Below the pieces are notes generated by a model. The model searched no databases and was not told the DNA's origin. It saw only the letters and a list, made by a program, of their open reading frames with translations. From positions 270,326,913 to 270,390,912 of the forward strand of contig CM060709.1 of the NCBI GenBank assembly GCA_030686995.1: DNA of 64,000 nt, in the 5' to 3' direction. The translations under genes and the position numbers were made by a program. Below are positions 33,131-44,899 of this stretch, piece by piece; within the stretch, counting starts at the first letter, position 1, and every line of letters starts with the position of its first letter. Origin of the DNA: Artemisia argyi (lineage: Eukaryota; Streptophyta; Magnoliopsida; Asterales; Asteraceae).

Positions 33131-36100
33131 TGATGAGTGTCTAAATACTCATCATTTTATACTAATCTGAACTGCCAAAACATCCAAAAACACTCAAATA
33201 TGCATCAAAATATTGAAAATATCTTAGAAGTGTGTTTTATATGTTTCAAATGCAAAATAATCAAAAACAGATAAAAAACGAACAAAGTTTTCATAATTGG
33301 CAGTTTCGGTTCCTCAAGTTTCAAAAGTTGTCAAAACTAGTCCCTGAAGGTTTAAAATGAGTAAAAAGTCAACTTTAGTCCTTGGATAGTCAAACATGTT
33401 CACAAATGATCCATGGATAAAAGTTTACACATATTGGCAATTTTACCCCTCAAGTATCAAAATTGGCAAAATTAGTCCCTGGGTATTCAAAAAGTGAAAT
33501 TTAACAAATATTACCCTTGAACTATTCATGAATGACAATTTGGAACCTTTTGATAACTTTTGGAAAAATTACAATTTCACCCCCTAAACTTTAGAAAATT
33601 ACATAAATGGTCCCCGGGGTGTTTTAAATTGTAAATAAATGCAATAAAGGTCCTTTGGTTTATCTAAACTTGGCAATATTAGTCCTTGTGATAACTTTTG
33701 TAATGTAACAGGTTTAGTCCCTCAAGAATTCAAAAGTTACAATTTACACCCTTGGGCTTACAAACCATAAAAACCAAGCGGACCAACTTTATTATTAAAC
33801 CCAAAATCCAAATCCTTAAAATCCAAACCCTTTTGTCCTAGCCCAACACCAACTGGCCCATACCACCTTTTAATATAAAACCGGGTCAACTCCCTAGTCA
33901 AACCCACCCTTCTTCCCTCTTCTATACCACCTCCTCCACACAGATACCAAAACCACCATCACCCTGCAATACCACCATAACTTGGCCTCTGCCAACCCAC
34001 ACCCTTATCCTCTCCCCCATACCACATCCCAAGGGCATTTAATGCCACCCCCTCCTAGGCTACGCTTCCACAGACCCCAATTGGTCAAAAACTCCATTTC
34101 CCGCCAATTTGATATATGGGACAAGACTCATCCAATGGATGATAAAAGTGATGGGAAATGATCGTGTGGGTCCCACAAACACCCTGGAAGCCTTATAAAG
34201 AAGAAAAAGCGGATGAGAGAAGACAATTATAGTAGTTTTAGTGTAATGTAATCGTAGCTAGTATAATTCCATTTTCTAGTTGTAATCTTTAGTTAAAAGC
34301 TTGTTTTTATCATTCTCAGTGTACTTAAGATCTTTTATGATAATCAATTTCAAGTCTAAGTGTGATTCTCAGTTTATTGCAATTCTTAGCTCAAAATCTC
34401 AAATTTCCTTTCATGTTGTTGAAGTGGATTATAAAGACTCATTTAGCTCATATAAGCTCTGACAAAGCTTCTAAAAGCTTTTAGACACCTTAAAATCCAG
34501 TTTAGAGTGTAATCACAAAAATACTAAAAAAATCAAAGAAAATAATTGGAAAATAAAAAATCTGAAGAGAAGAAAGAAGAAAGCTTGGAGTATGGTGAAT
34601 GATGGTTGTTCTGGTATTAGAAGCTTGTTGGGAAGCTGTTAGGAATGATCTTGGGCTCTGGTTCATCAGTTTCATGCTTGGTTAACTTGTAAGTTATAAT
34701 CTCACATTTTGGTAATTTACTGTAGCTCAGCTTATTATTTGCTTATCTGTGTTGTTTAATGTCTCTTTGGTGTATGTTAGTGTAATTAATGTTTAAAATT
34801 GCATGCTTGTTTATTAGTTTCTTAGTTGCTCAGTTTTCATGTTTCATTGCCATATTAGCATTTTAGTGAGTATTAGGTTTTTGTTGTTATCAGTGGTCAC
34901 TTAGTGCTTAATATGGTTTCTTTTATCATTAAAAGTCATGGCAACTCATTTTCATGGATCAAATCTCTTTAAACCTATGAAAATCTTCATTTCATTTAGT
35001 TAAGGGAGTGTTTGGAATTGTTGATCTACATGGCCTATAGACTGTTTGTGTGGTTGTTTGTTATTTACACAAGTCACCACATTTCCTATTAGGTAATATA
35101 AGTCAAAGAATTTCAGTACTTGTTCAATAAAAGTCAAATACACCTTTGAGTTGATCTTGGGAGTTAACTGTTAAGGCTTATGCTATCATTATCATATATA
35201 TCAGTGCTTAAATGGTTATAGTAACTTAATTTCATGTTATCATAACTTAGTATCTCATTTACAGTCATTTGTGTTCAATCACATTTCACCTAAGTTAAAC
35301 CTCAAGTTTAATCAAAAAGTCAAAATGGCTTGAACTCAGTTTTTTCCAAATCTTGGGGAAATTGTTTTGAATTTTGTGTTGTGATTTGGACCTTGTGCTT
35401 TTTAGATTAAGCAGTCCCCCAGCTCCACTCTTGATTCCCACTTATGTTTCATTTTTACAATTTTTTCTGTGGGCCCCACCTTCACCCAAAGTCACTTGCA
35501 GTGCAGGATAGCTCCCCTGCACACAGACCCTCAGTCCTAAGGTCTACTTTCCAATGACCCCCTGGCCTCCATAGTGGACCCCACAGGCTGCTTATTGGCT
35601 TTTTGAAAAGCCAATAAGCCCCTCTTCAAGACCCTGGGCTTATCTTGGGATTTGCATTTCATTTGATAGGGCTACAAGGTCTATAGACTTTGTCCCATTT
35701 CTGAGTGGGGAGTTTGGTCTTTGGAATAGCTTATTCTACTTTTCAGCTTATCTTGTAGTCTCAGCTCATTGATTTTGCACATTTCAAGTGCACATAGCTT
35801 ATTCACACCTTAATCCTCCCATGTGGGCCCCCCTAGCTGCTTACATAAGCTTTTGCCCTTGACAGTTGACCAAAGTCAACTGTCCAAGCAATAAGCACTT
35901 GTTGTGCTTATTTTTAAGCTTCAGCCCTTGCCCTTTCACAAAAGTTTCATGTTTCTAGTATTTTAATAGTTTTCCAAAAAGAAAATCCAGAAAATCCAAT
36001 TTAAAAACAAGTGATAGTTTCTATTTAATTTGATTTATCTTTTTAATTCTCATTTTTAGATTTTTATTAAGTAACCTACATTTTTATATTTTTATTAATT

Positions 36101-37152
36101 TCCATTTATGTTAAAGTAATTTTAATAATTTTCTCAGATTTTTATTTTGCCATTTAGTATTAATTAGAATTAATATTAGTTTTATTAATAATTAAGTTTT
36201 AAATATTATAATTAATTTTTATAAGGTAACACCTAGTTTTTATATTTTTCCTAGCTTTTATATGTTGTAAAATAATTTTAGAAATTTTCTTGTAATTTAT
36301 ACTGTTCATTTACTAGTTTTTATAATTTAAATAGTTTAATTAGTAATTAATAAATAATTAGAATAATAATTAGTAAATTAGTTTAAAAATACATAAAATC
36401 AGATTTTTATAATTTTTTAGGATTCCTGTGATGGTTAATTAGTTTTATAAATTTTCTCATAATTTTCTAAGTCATTTAGGTATTATTAGTAATTTAAATT
36501 AGTTTAAATAGTTTAATAAAGATAATTAGTTTTTAATTAATAGAAAATCCATAAAAAGACAAAAATATTTATTTTTAATTTTTATACTTTCTTCAAGTTC
36601 ATTTCAAGTTTTAGAAATTATTTTTGCAAGTTTTTAGTTTAATTTGTAGTGTTTATTATTTTTAGTTTTATTTAAATTAGGTTTAATTTACTTTTTAAAT
36701 AGTTTTAATTAATTAAATAGTATTTAAATATTAAAATAATCGTTTTAATAATTTCATTTTCATTTTAAATTTTCTTTTTATTTCAAGTTTGTAAAAGTTT
36801 CATTTTCACCCCCTGTAGTTTATTTTCCTTAAAACTCACCTTTTTCTCAGCACGCAATCGTGTCTGATTTTAATTTGGTTTACGTTTATACGTTTCTGTT
36901 TCCCGTGATTGTTAATACTGTTATTCCTAATCATTTCAGTAGTGTAAACAAATCCAAATCTTTATCTGGTTACTTCCCATTTAATTCACCTGATCACAAA
37001 CCCGTTTTGATACAATCCACACCTCGTCAGGACATAACGACCCGGGGAAACACTATATTCCACGGAAGCATTGGTTTAAGCTGTTTGACTATTATAGTTG
37101 ACCATTCACAAGTGGTTGACCAATAATTATCTGACCGTTTCGGGACCAATCA
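33131..37152 (+). repeat. 5' LTR (4022 bp)
   Basis: Begins with TGATGAGT and its inverse ACTCATCA eight bases later. TATAAA at 34194-34199 is a likely promoter (CCTTATAAAG). A perfect 13-bp stem (CTTATTGGCTTTT, spacer TG) lies at 35591-35618. The last third is extremely AT-rich (36000-36800). Short ORFs such as 36860-37126 are LTR sequence, not genes. Confidence 0.95.
34194..34199 (+). promoter_or_regulatory. LTR TATA box
   Basis: TATAAA in the 5' LTR, conserved at the matching place of the 3' LTR (about 41296), followed by the purine-rich GAAGAAAAAGC and GAGAGAAGACAATTA. Confidence 0.5.
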
Positions 37153-37156
37153 AAAT

Positions 37157-37175
37157 TTGGCGCCGCTGCCGGGGA
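37157..37175 (+). promoter_or_regulatory. Primer binding site
   Basis: TTGGCGCCGCTGCCGGGGA begins five bases after the LTR end. It is close to the TGGCGCCGTTGCCGGGG primer site I recall for plant Tat/Athila (Asp or Arg tRNA) elements, with one T-to-C change. Confidence 0.8.
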
Positions 37176-37446
37176 GGTCGTGCGCGTATTCTAAACGGTT
37201 TTTGCTGATTAGTGATTTTGGAATTCATCCATTTGTATATTTATCCACCTTTGTTCATATTATCTTATTATCATATACAAAACAGTTCCCGAAAATATTT
37301 TAAAATTAGTTTTCAACAAACACAAAAACACAAAAAGATTTTCTTTCATATAAAATGTTTATCAAAAATCCCAAAAATATCCATCTTTACCCTCTTACCT
37401 TTTTGATTCTACATTTCTTACTCTCCAAAACCCTTTGATTCTTTCT

Positions 37447-39399
37447 ATGTCTTATCCTCACCATCTTGATTGTCAATGGTGTGGAGGTCCTTATAATGGT
37501 GGTAATTGTCCCAGTTGTAGCATGGTAGAGTCCGGAAACGGGTCTGTCTATAACCAGAATCCTTATTCCTACCAGGATACAACTGATTCATTCCATCAGC
37601 TTCCACACCATGAGACTCAGCAGTTTTACTGTTGTGAGTACTATGGTGGTTCACACTACAGTTCTGATTGTCAATCAGGAAACACGCTTGTCTATGAGCA
37701 GTTTCCTAATAACAATTATGACTCACAGCCACATCAGTTCAATTGTTGTGAGTACTGTGGAGGTCCACACTTTAGCTCTGATTGTCAAACAAGGAATCCA
37801 TTTCCTTGTAACAATTACGACTATCCGTTTCAAGACCCACCTTCACAGTGCCAAATGATTCAAGCAACTCCTCATATCCAGCAAGACCCTTATATAGAGG
37901 TTCTTGAGAAACTTAAAGATCTTAAGGAGGAGTTGGCTAATATTTCGCTTCGCCATGATCTAAGTTCTTCTTATGTATATTGTGGGGGTCCTCATAATGA
38001 TGATCAATGTCAACCTTCCGGTTTTGACACATCCACACCCCCACAATTTCCACTCATTCAAAATTCTCGTGAAAAATTTATCTCAGAATTACTTGCTGAA
38101 GAACGAGATTCTGGAAAAAGCATGGAAGAATTACTTGCTGAGCAAAGAGCAGCTAAAATACGTGCCAATCTTCGCTATGCTGCTCTATATGAGGACGATG
38201 ATGACATTGATGATGATGAAGATAACATTGTTATTATTCAAAAAGATTCATCAGATTCGTCTGTTGTGATTCCTTCCATGGATAATCAGGGAGAAAATAA
38301 TGTGACAAAGTCACTAGCCGTTGATCAAATGGAACTTGAAGATTCCATAACTGCTAGTACTTCTAAACTCCCTCAATCTGTTGTTATCATGCCCGAGGTT
38401 CCCACTCACTCTCTAAGCATGGGGGACGAGCATCTTGACACTATTCCTGAAAAGGAATCGGACGAATTCATAAAGTCTAGTGTTGAGGACCTTGTTCCAA
38501 TCCCAAGAGAGTCACAGGAAATTCTTGATCATGTGTGTGATATCCCTCTTCCTCTTGTCTTCCCAATTGACAAAGTTGAGATGTTCTCCGACTCTGATAA
38601 TGATGATTCTTTATCTTGTGGGGACATCATTTATGTGGAAGAATTACCTTCTGAGCTAGTTAGCTTAGAAGAAGAGAATGATGAGATTGACACTGAAATC
38701 CAAGATGAAGCACTTCGTGCAACATTATTGAATGTCAATCTCCTCATTTCTAAAATCGAGGCTTTCAATAAGAAACCTATTTCATCTCCTATCCCTATTA
38801 AGGATAGTGACATTCCTTCCGATGACCCTATACTGGAATTTGAAGCCTTTACTTTTGATCCTATGGGAGAGAAGATTAGTGGCAGTACCACTTCTTATTC
38901 TCATAATTCTCTCCCCGATTATGAATCATTTACCTTCGATGAGTTCTCCTGTGAACTCACGCGCATCAATCGAGAATATGATTCATTCACATTTGATGAG
39001 TTCTCCTGTGAACTCACTCATATCATATCTCCACCGGAGTATGATAACTTCTACTTTGATCTAGACACACCCAGGATATGTCTTGATCAAACGAGCTTAA
39101 AAGTTGAGATTCATAATATTATGAATTCTCCTGTGGGTGACGATGAGTTAGTCATGATTTTCATCATGACTTTCTTTCTCTTTTTCACCTATCCCGTTGC
39201 TTCTCCTATTCTTCACCCCTTCGGGAATGAAGATATTATCTTTGACCCCGGCATTTTCATGTATCATTCTTTTGAGCCAGGGTCTGTATATCTCATCGGT
39301 GTGGAACTTTCACGTGCTTCAAATGTTTATCCAAACATCTTGAATGAAAGTCCGATGGAGATTGTTTCTTCCACATCATGCTTCCCCAAGGACAAATGA
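37447..39399 (+). CDS. gag-like protein with several zinc-knuckle-like motifs (650 aa)
   Basis: ATG at 37447; the frame is open a few codons further upstream. N-terminal Cys/His motifs: CQWCGGPYNGGNC, CCEYYGGSHYSSDC, CCEYCGGPHFSSDC and YCGGPHNDDQC, roughly C-X2-C-X3-H-X4-C with some incomplete. A helical acidic part follows (ELLAEERDSGKSMEELLAEQ). Next comes MGDEHLDTIPEKESDEFIKS, a phrase I remember from Asteraceae Tat-like polyproteins. Two 19-aa tandem repeats (ESFTFDEFSCELT, 57-bp period from 38920) precede a hydrophobic stretch (IFIMTFFLFFTYPV, about 39160). No protease or RT. The knuckles at the N-terminus rather than the C-terminus are unusual for a gag. Confidence 0.85.
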   Translation: MSYPHHLDCQWCGGPYNGGNCPSCSMVESGNGSVYNQNPYSYQDTTDSFHQLPHHETQQFYCCEYYGGSHYSSDCQSGNTLVYEQFPNNNYDSQPHQFNCCEYCGGPHFSSDCQTRNPFPCNNYDYPFQDPPSQCQMIQATPHIQQDPYIEVLEKLKDLKEELANISLRHDLSSSYVYCGGPHNDDQCQPSGFDTSTPPQFPLIQNSREKFISELLAEERDSGKSMEELLAEQRAAKIRANLRYAALYEDDDDIDDDEDNIVIIQKDSSDSSVVIPSMDNQGENNVTKSLAVDQMELEDSITASTSKLPQSVVIMPEVPTHSLSMGDEHLDTIPEKESDEFIKSSVEDLVPIPRESQEILDHVCDIPLPLVFPIDKVEMFSDSDNDDSLSCGDIIYVEELPSELVSLEEENDEIDTEIQDEALRATLLNVNLLISKIEAFNKKPISSPIPIKDSDIPSDDPILEFEAFTFDPMGEKISGSTTSYSHNSLPDYESFTFDEFSCELTRINREYDSFTFDEFSCELTHIISPPEYDNFYFDLDTPRICLDQTSLKVEIHNIMNSPVGDDELVMIFIMTFFLFFTYPVASPILHPFGNEDIIFDPGIFMYHSFEPGSVYLIGVELSRASNVYPNILNESPMEIVSSTSCFPKDK

Positions 39400-39760
39400 A
39401 TTCGGGGTCGATTCAAGCTAGCGACTCGGTAAACAAAAACAGTAGCATGCATACGGGGTTTTCACTCTAAGTGTGGGGGCGTTGTCCCTGCTGTTGTTAC
39501 CATGTATATACTCAAAAAAAAAAGTGTATATATATATCTATATAAATAAAGTGAAAAATGTTATTTCCACATTTAGCTTGTAATGTTGCCCTTTTACGTT
39601 CAAAGAGTTGGCATAATAGTCGGGACTTTGAATATTGAGGACAATATTCAATTCTAAGTGTGGGGGGGAAATTCTAGCGAATTTGATTACATTTTACCAT
39701 CTAGTACCCCCGTTTTTTGGAAAAAATTTAAAAATTTTTCACTTGAGCTTCAAAATTTTT

Positions 39761-40190
39761 ATGGTTATCAGTCCGCCATGTCTAAACGACAAAAGGATTG
39801 GCTAATCTAGGAGCAAACGGCTCTTGGTAAAGATATCTCAAATCCGTTGATGGCTTGCAATTTGCCCAAAATTGTATGGTAAATCAACTCGCCATATCCC
39901 ATAAAGTGAATGAGTTGGCTAGCCCACAAGATTATGGCTTGTGGTAAAGGCAGTGGAAAAACCATAATTGGTAATCAGCTCACCAAGATGTTGACTATTC
40001 CATCAAGAGTTGGCTAGTCCAGAAGCAAACGGCTTTTGGTAAAGACAAATCAAATCCGTTGACAGCTGGTGGTTTGCTCAAAATCACATGGTTATCAGGT
40101 GGACCATAGTTCTTACTTGAATCGATACAGCTGGCTACTCCAGAAGTGATGGCTTTTGGTAAAGAGTTTAAAATCCATTAAGTTTTTCTC
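39761..40190. repeat. About 110-bp imperfect tandem repeats, four units
   Basis: Units start near 39761, 39878, 39970 and 40088. Each has TGGTTATCAG/GGTAATCAGC, then GAGTTGGCTAGTCCAGAAG-like text, then GGCTTTTGGTAAAG. They lie between the ORF and the final purine tract, where a packaging or RNA-structure role would be possible (inference). Confidence 0.75.
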
Positions 40191-40218
40191 AAAAGATTGC
40201 TAGGGACTAGCAATGTTT

Positions 40219-40231
40219 TAGTGTGGGGGAT
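40219..40231 (+). promoter_or_regulatory. Polypurine tract
   Basis: TAGTGTGGGGGAT abuts the 3' LTR. Similar AAGTGTGGGGG tracts occur at 39468-39479 and 39655-39667. Confidence 0.75.
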
Positions 40232-43200
40232 TGATGAGTGTCTAAATACTCATCATTTTATACTAATCTGAACTGCCAAAACATCCAAAAATACTCAAAT
40301 ATGCATCAAAATACTGAAAATATCTTAGAAGTGTGTTTTATATGTTTCAAATGCAAAATAATCAAAAACAGATAAAAAACGAACAAAGTTTGCATAATTG
40401 GCAGTTTCAGTCCCTCAGGTTTCAAAAGTTGTCAAAACTAGTCCCTGAAGGTTTAAAATGAGTAAAAAGTCAACTTTAGTCCTTGGATAGTCAAACATGT
40501 TCACAAACGATCCCTGGATAAAAGTTTACACATATTGGCAACTTTTACCCCTCAAGTATCAAAATTGGCAAAATTAGTCCCTGGGTATTCAAAAAGTGAA
40601 ATTTAACAAATATTACCCTTGAACTATTCATGAATGACAATTTGGAACCTTTTGATAACTTTTGGGAAAATTACAATTTCACCCCCTAAACTTTAGAAGA
40701 TTACATAAATGGTCCCCGGGGTGTTTTAAATTGTAAATAAATGCAATAAAGGTCCTTTGGTTTATCTAAACTTGGCAATATTAGTCCTTATGATAACTTT
40801 TGAAATGTAATAGGTTTAGTCCCTCAAGAATTTAGAAGTTACAATTTACACCCTTGGGCTTACAAACCATAAAAACTAAACGGACCAACTTTATTATTAA
40901 ACCCAAAATCCAAATCCTTAAAATCCAAACCCTTTTGTCTTAGCCCAACACCAACTGGCCCATACCACCTTTTAATATAAAACCGGGTCAACTCCCCAGT
41001 CAAACCCACCCTTCTTCCCTCTTCTATACCACCTCCTCCACACAGACACCAAAACCACCATCACCCTGCAATACCACCACAACTTGGCCTCTGCCAACCC
41101 ACACCCTTATCCTCTTCCCCATACCACATCCCAAGGGCATTTAATGCCACCCCCTCCTAGGCTACGCTTCTACAGACCCCAATTGGTCAAAAACTCCATT
41201 TCCTGCCAATTTGATAAATGGGACAAGACTCATCCAATGGATGATAAAAGTAAGGGGAAATGATCGTGTGGGTCCCACAAACACCCTGGAAGTCTTATAA
41301 AGAAGAAAAAGCAGAGGAGAGAAGACAATTAGAGTAGTTTTAGTGTAATGTAATCGTAGCTAGTATAATTCCATTTTCTAGTTGTAATCTTTAGTTAAAA
41401 GCTTGTTTTTATCATTCTCAGTGTACTTAAGATCTTTTATGATAATCAATTTCAAGTCTAAGTGTGATTCTCAGTTTATTGCAATTCTTAGCTCAAAATC
41501 TCAAATTTCCTTTCATGTTGTTGTAGTGGATTATAAAGACTCATTTAGCTCATATAAGCTCTGACAAAGCTTCTAAAAGCTTTTAGACACCTTAAAATCC
41601 AGTTTAGAGTGTAATCACAAAAATACTAAAAAAATAAAGAAAATAATTGGAAAATAAAAAATCAGAAGAGAAGAAAGAAGAAAGCTTGGAGTATGGTGAA
41701 TGATGGTTGTTCTGGTATTAGAAGCTTGTTGGGAAGCTGTTAGGAATGATCTTGGGCTCTGGTTCATCAGTTTCATGCTTGGTTAACTTGTAAGTTATAA
41801 TCTCACATTTTGGTAATTTACTGTAGCTCAGCTTATTATTTGCTTATCTGTGTTGTTTAATGTCTCTTTGGTGTATGTTAGTGTAATTAATGTTTAAAAT
41901 TGCATGCTTGTTTATTAGTTTCTTAGTTGCTCAGTTTTCATGTTTCATTGCCATATTAGCATTTTAGTGAGTATTAGGTTTTTGTTGTTATCAGTGGTCA
42001 CTTTGTGCTTAATATGGTTTCTTTTATCATTAAAAGTCATGGCAACTCATTTTCATGGATCAAATCTCTTTAAACCTATGAAAATCTTCATTTCATTTAG
42101 TTAAGGGAGTGTTTGGAATTGCTGATCTCCATGGCCTATAGACTGTTTGTGTGGTTGTTTGTTGTTTACACAAGTCACCACATTTCTTATTAGGTAATAT
42201 AAGTCAAAGAATTTCAGTACTTGTTCAATAAAAGTCAAATACACCTTTGAGTTGATCTTGGGAGTTAACTGTTAAGGCTTATGCTATCATTATCATATAT
42301 ATCAGTGCTTAAATGGTTATAGTAGCTTAATTTCATGTTATCATAACTTAGTATCTCATTTACAGTCATTTGTGTTCAATCAAAGTTCACCTAAGTCAAA
42401 CCTCAAGTTTAATCAAAAAGTCAAAATGGCTTGAACTTAGTTTTTTCCAAATCTTGGGGAAATTGTTTTGAATTTTGTGTTGTGATTTAGACCTTGTGCT
42501 TTTTAGATTAAGCAGTCCCCCAGCTCCACTCTTGATTCCCACTTTTGTTTCATTTTTACAATTTTTTCTGTGGGCCCCACCTTCACCCAATGTCACTTGC
42601 AGGGCAGGATAGCTCCCTTGCACACAGACCCTCAGTCCCAAGGTCTACTTTCCAATGACCCCCCTGGCCTCCATAGTGGACCCCACAGGCTGCTTATTGG
42701 CTTTTTGAAAAGCCAATAAGCCCCTCTTCAAGACCCTGGGCTTATCTTGGGATTTGCACTTCATTTGATAGGGCTGCAAGGTCTATAAACTTTGTCCCAT
42801 TTCTGAGTGGGGAGTTTGGTCTTTGGAATAGCTTATTCTACTTTTCAGCTTATCTTGTAGTCTCAGCTCATTGATTTTGCACATTTCAAGTGCACATAGC
42901 TTATTCACACCTTAATCCTCCCTTGTGGGCCCCCCCTAGCTGCTTACATAAGCTTTTGCCCTTGACAGTTGACCAAAGTCAACTGTCCAAGCAATAAGCA
43001 CTTGTTGTGCTTATTTTTAAGCTTCAGCCCTTGCCCTTTCACAAAAGTTTTATGTTTCTAGTATTTTAATATTTTTCCAAAAAGAAAATCCAGAAAATCC
43101 AATTTAAAAACAAGTGATAGTTTCTATTTAATTTGATTTATCTTTTTAATTCTCATTTTTAGATTTTTATCAAGTAACCTACATTTTAATATTATTATTA

Positions 43201-44265
43201 ATTTCCTTTTATGTTAAAGTAATTTTAATAATTTTCTCGGATTTTTATTTTGTTATTTAGTATTAATTAGAATTAATATTAGTTTTATTAATAATTAATT
43301 AATATTTAAGTTTTAAATAGCATAATTAATTTTTATAAGGTAACACCTAGTTTTTATATTTTTCCTAGCTTTTATATGTTGTAAAACAATTTTAGAAATT
43401 TTCTTGTAATTTCTACTGTTCATTTACTAGTTTTTATAATTTAAATAGTTTAATTAGTAATTAATAAATAATTAGAATAATAATTAGTAAATTAGTTTAA
43501 AAATACATAAAATCAACTTTTTATAATTTTTTAGGATTCCTGTGATGGTTAATTAGTTTTATAAATTTTCTCATAATTTTCTAAGTCATTTAGGTATTAT
43601 TAGTAATTTAAATTAGTTTAAATAGTTTAATTAAGATAATTAGTTTTTAATTAATAGAAAATCCATAAAAGACAAAAATATTTATTTTTAATTTTTATAC
43701 TTTCTTCAAGTTCATTTCAAGTTTTAGAAATTATTTTTGCAAGTTTTTAGTTTAATTTGTAGTGTTTATCATTTTTAGTTTTATTTAAATTAGGTTTAAT
43801 TTACTTTTTAAATAGTTTTAATTAATTAAATAGTATTTAAATATTAAAATAATTATTTTAATAATTTCATTTTCATTTTAAATTTTCTTTTTATTTCAAG
43901 TTTGTAAAAGTTTCATTTTCACCCCCTGTAGTTTATTTTCCTTAAAACTTACCTTTTTCTCAGCACGCAATCGTGTCTGATTTTAATTTGGTTTACGTTT
44001 ATACGTTTCTGTTTCCCGTGATTGTTAATACTGTTATTCCTAATCATTCCAGTAGTGTAAACAAATCCAAATCTTTATCTGGTTACTTCCCATTCAATCC
44101 ACCCGATCACAAACCCGTTTTGGTACCATCCACACCTCGTCGGGACATAACGACCCGGGGAAACACTATATTCCATGGAAGCATTGGTTTATGCTGTTTG
44201 ACTATTATAGTTGACCATTCACAAGTGGTTGACCAATAATTATCTGACCGTTTCGGGACCAATCA
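40232..44265 (+). repeat. 3' LTR (4034 bp)
   Basis: Near-identical to 33131-37152 with scattered substitutions and small indels (for example an extra ATTAATTA stretch near 43295). Followed directly by ATGAA. Confidence 0.95.
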
Positions 44266-44270
44266 ATGAA

Positions 44271-44678
44271 TCTGTCTGTTAATCATGTGGAACAGTGTTT
44301 TGTTGATTTGAATGATAATATTGGCTTGTTTTCAACTATGTTATATGATGCTCTATGTAATTAACTGGTTAGATATGTAAACTTTTTGTTTTGATTTTAG
44401 TTCAAATTTATTGTCCGGTTAGTTGTGAGCTTAATTTACGGTGTTTACTGTGGTCTCCAGTTAGTTTTTTTCTTTTAGGCATTATTGTTGTTTCCGTTTA
44501 GTTTGATTTTTCATTTGAAATTCAGTGCGAGCTTAGGTATTGCGTTGATTTATATGTACTGTAACTTTTCGCATGCGAAGATTTTATATTATGCTTTTAT
44601 TTAGTTGAATGATTAGATATGTTGTCTTTTTGTCTCGCCTTTATGCTTTAATATTATGCTTTTATGTTCTTATTCAAA
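44271..44678. other. Continuation of the sequence split by the LTR element
   Basis: T-rich, intron-like sequence (TTTGATTTTAGTTC, TTTTTGTCTCGCC) with no ORF. By position it rejoins 32699-33130. Confidence 0.4.
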
Positions 44679-44899
44679 TACATTCACATGTGAGGAAACT
44701 AGGTATCGAATACCTTCACATGTGAGGAAACTAGGTACCGAATACCTTCACATGTAAGGAAATTAGGTATCGAATACCTTCACATGTGAGGAAATTAGGT
44801 ACCGAAGGTATCGAATACCTTCACATGTGAGGAAATTAGGTATCGAATACCTTCACATGTGAAGAAATTAGGTATCGAATACTCTCACATGTGAAGAAA
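44679..44899. repeat. 32-bp minisatellite, about 7 units
   Basis: The unit contains TACCTTCACATGTGAGGAAA then CTAGGTATCGAA. CACATGTG is a palindrome and GGTATCGAATACC, spanning each junction, is another, so every unit can fold. One unit has a 9-bp insertion (GGTATCGAA repeated at about 44810). A diverged echo lies at 44966-44995. Confidence 0.92.

Larger units (their letters stand above)
33131..44265 (+). mobile_element. Complete non-autonomous Ty3-type LTR retrotransposon (gag only)
   Basis: Two LTRs (33131-37152 and 40232-44265) start TGATGAGTGTCTAAAT and end GGGACCAATCA. The 5-bp duplication ATGAA is at 33126-33130 and 44266-44270. A primer site resembling those of Tat/Athila elements follows the left LTR, and a purine tract GTGTGGGGGAT precedes the right LTR. 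The 3.08-kb inside holds one gag-like ORF and no protease, reverse transcriptase or integrase. It matches the TR-GAG/LARD idea, so it must rely on another element's pol. The close match of the LTRs and the intact ORF point to fairly recent activity. Confidence 0.93.

Noticed and set aside
36860..37126. 88-aa ORF repeated at 43973-44239
   Set aside because: Lies in the LTR ends of the 33-44 kb element and is duplicated because the LTRs are; no protein features.
44679..44899. CRISPR-like array of regular repeats
   Set aside because: Units are directly adjacent with no unique spacers, in a plant nuclear context; it is a minisatellite.
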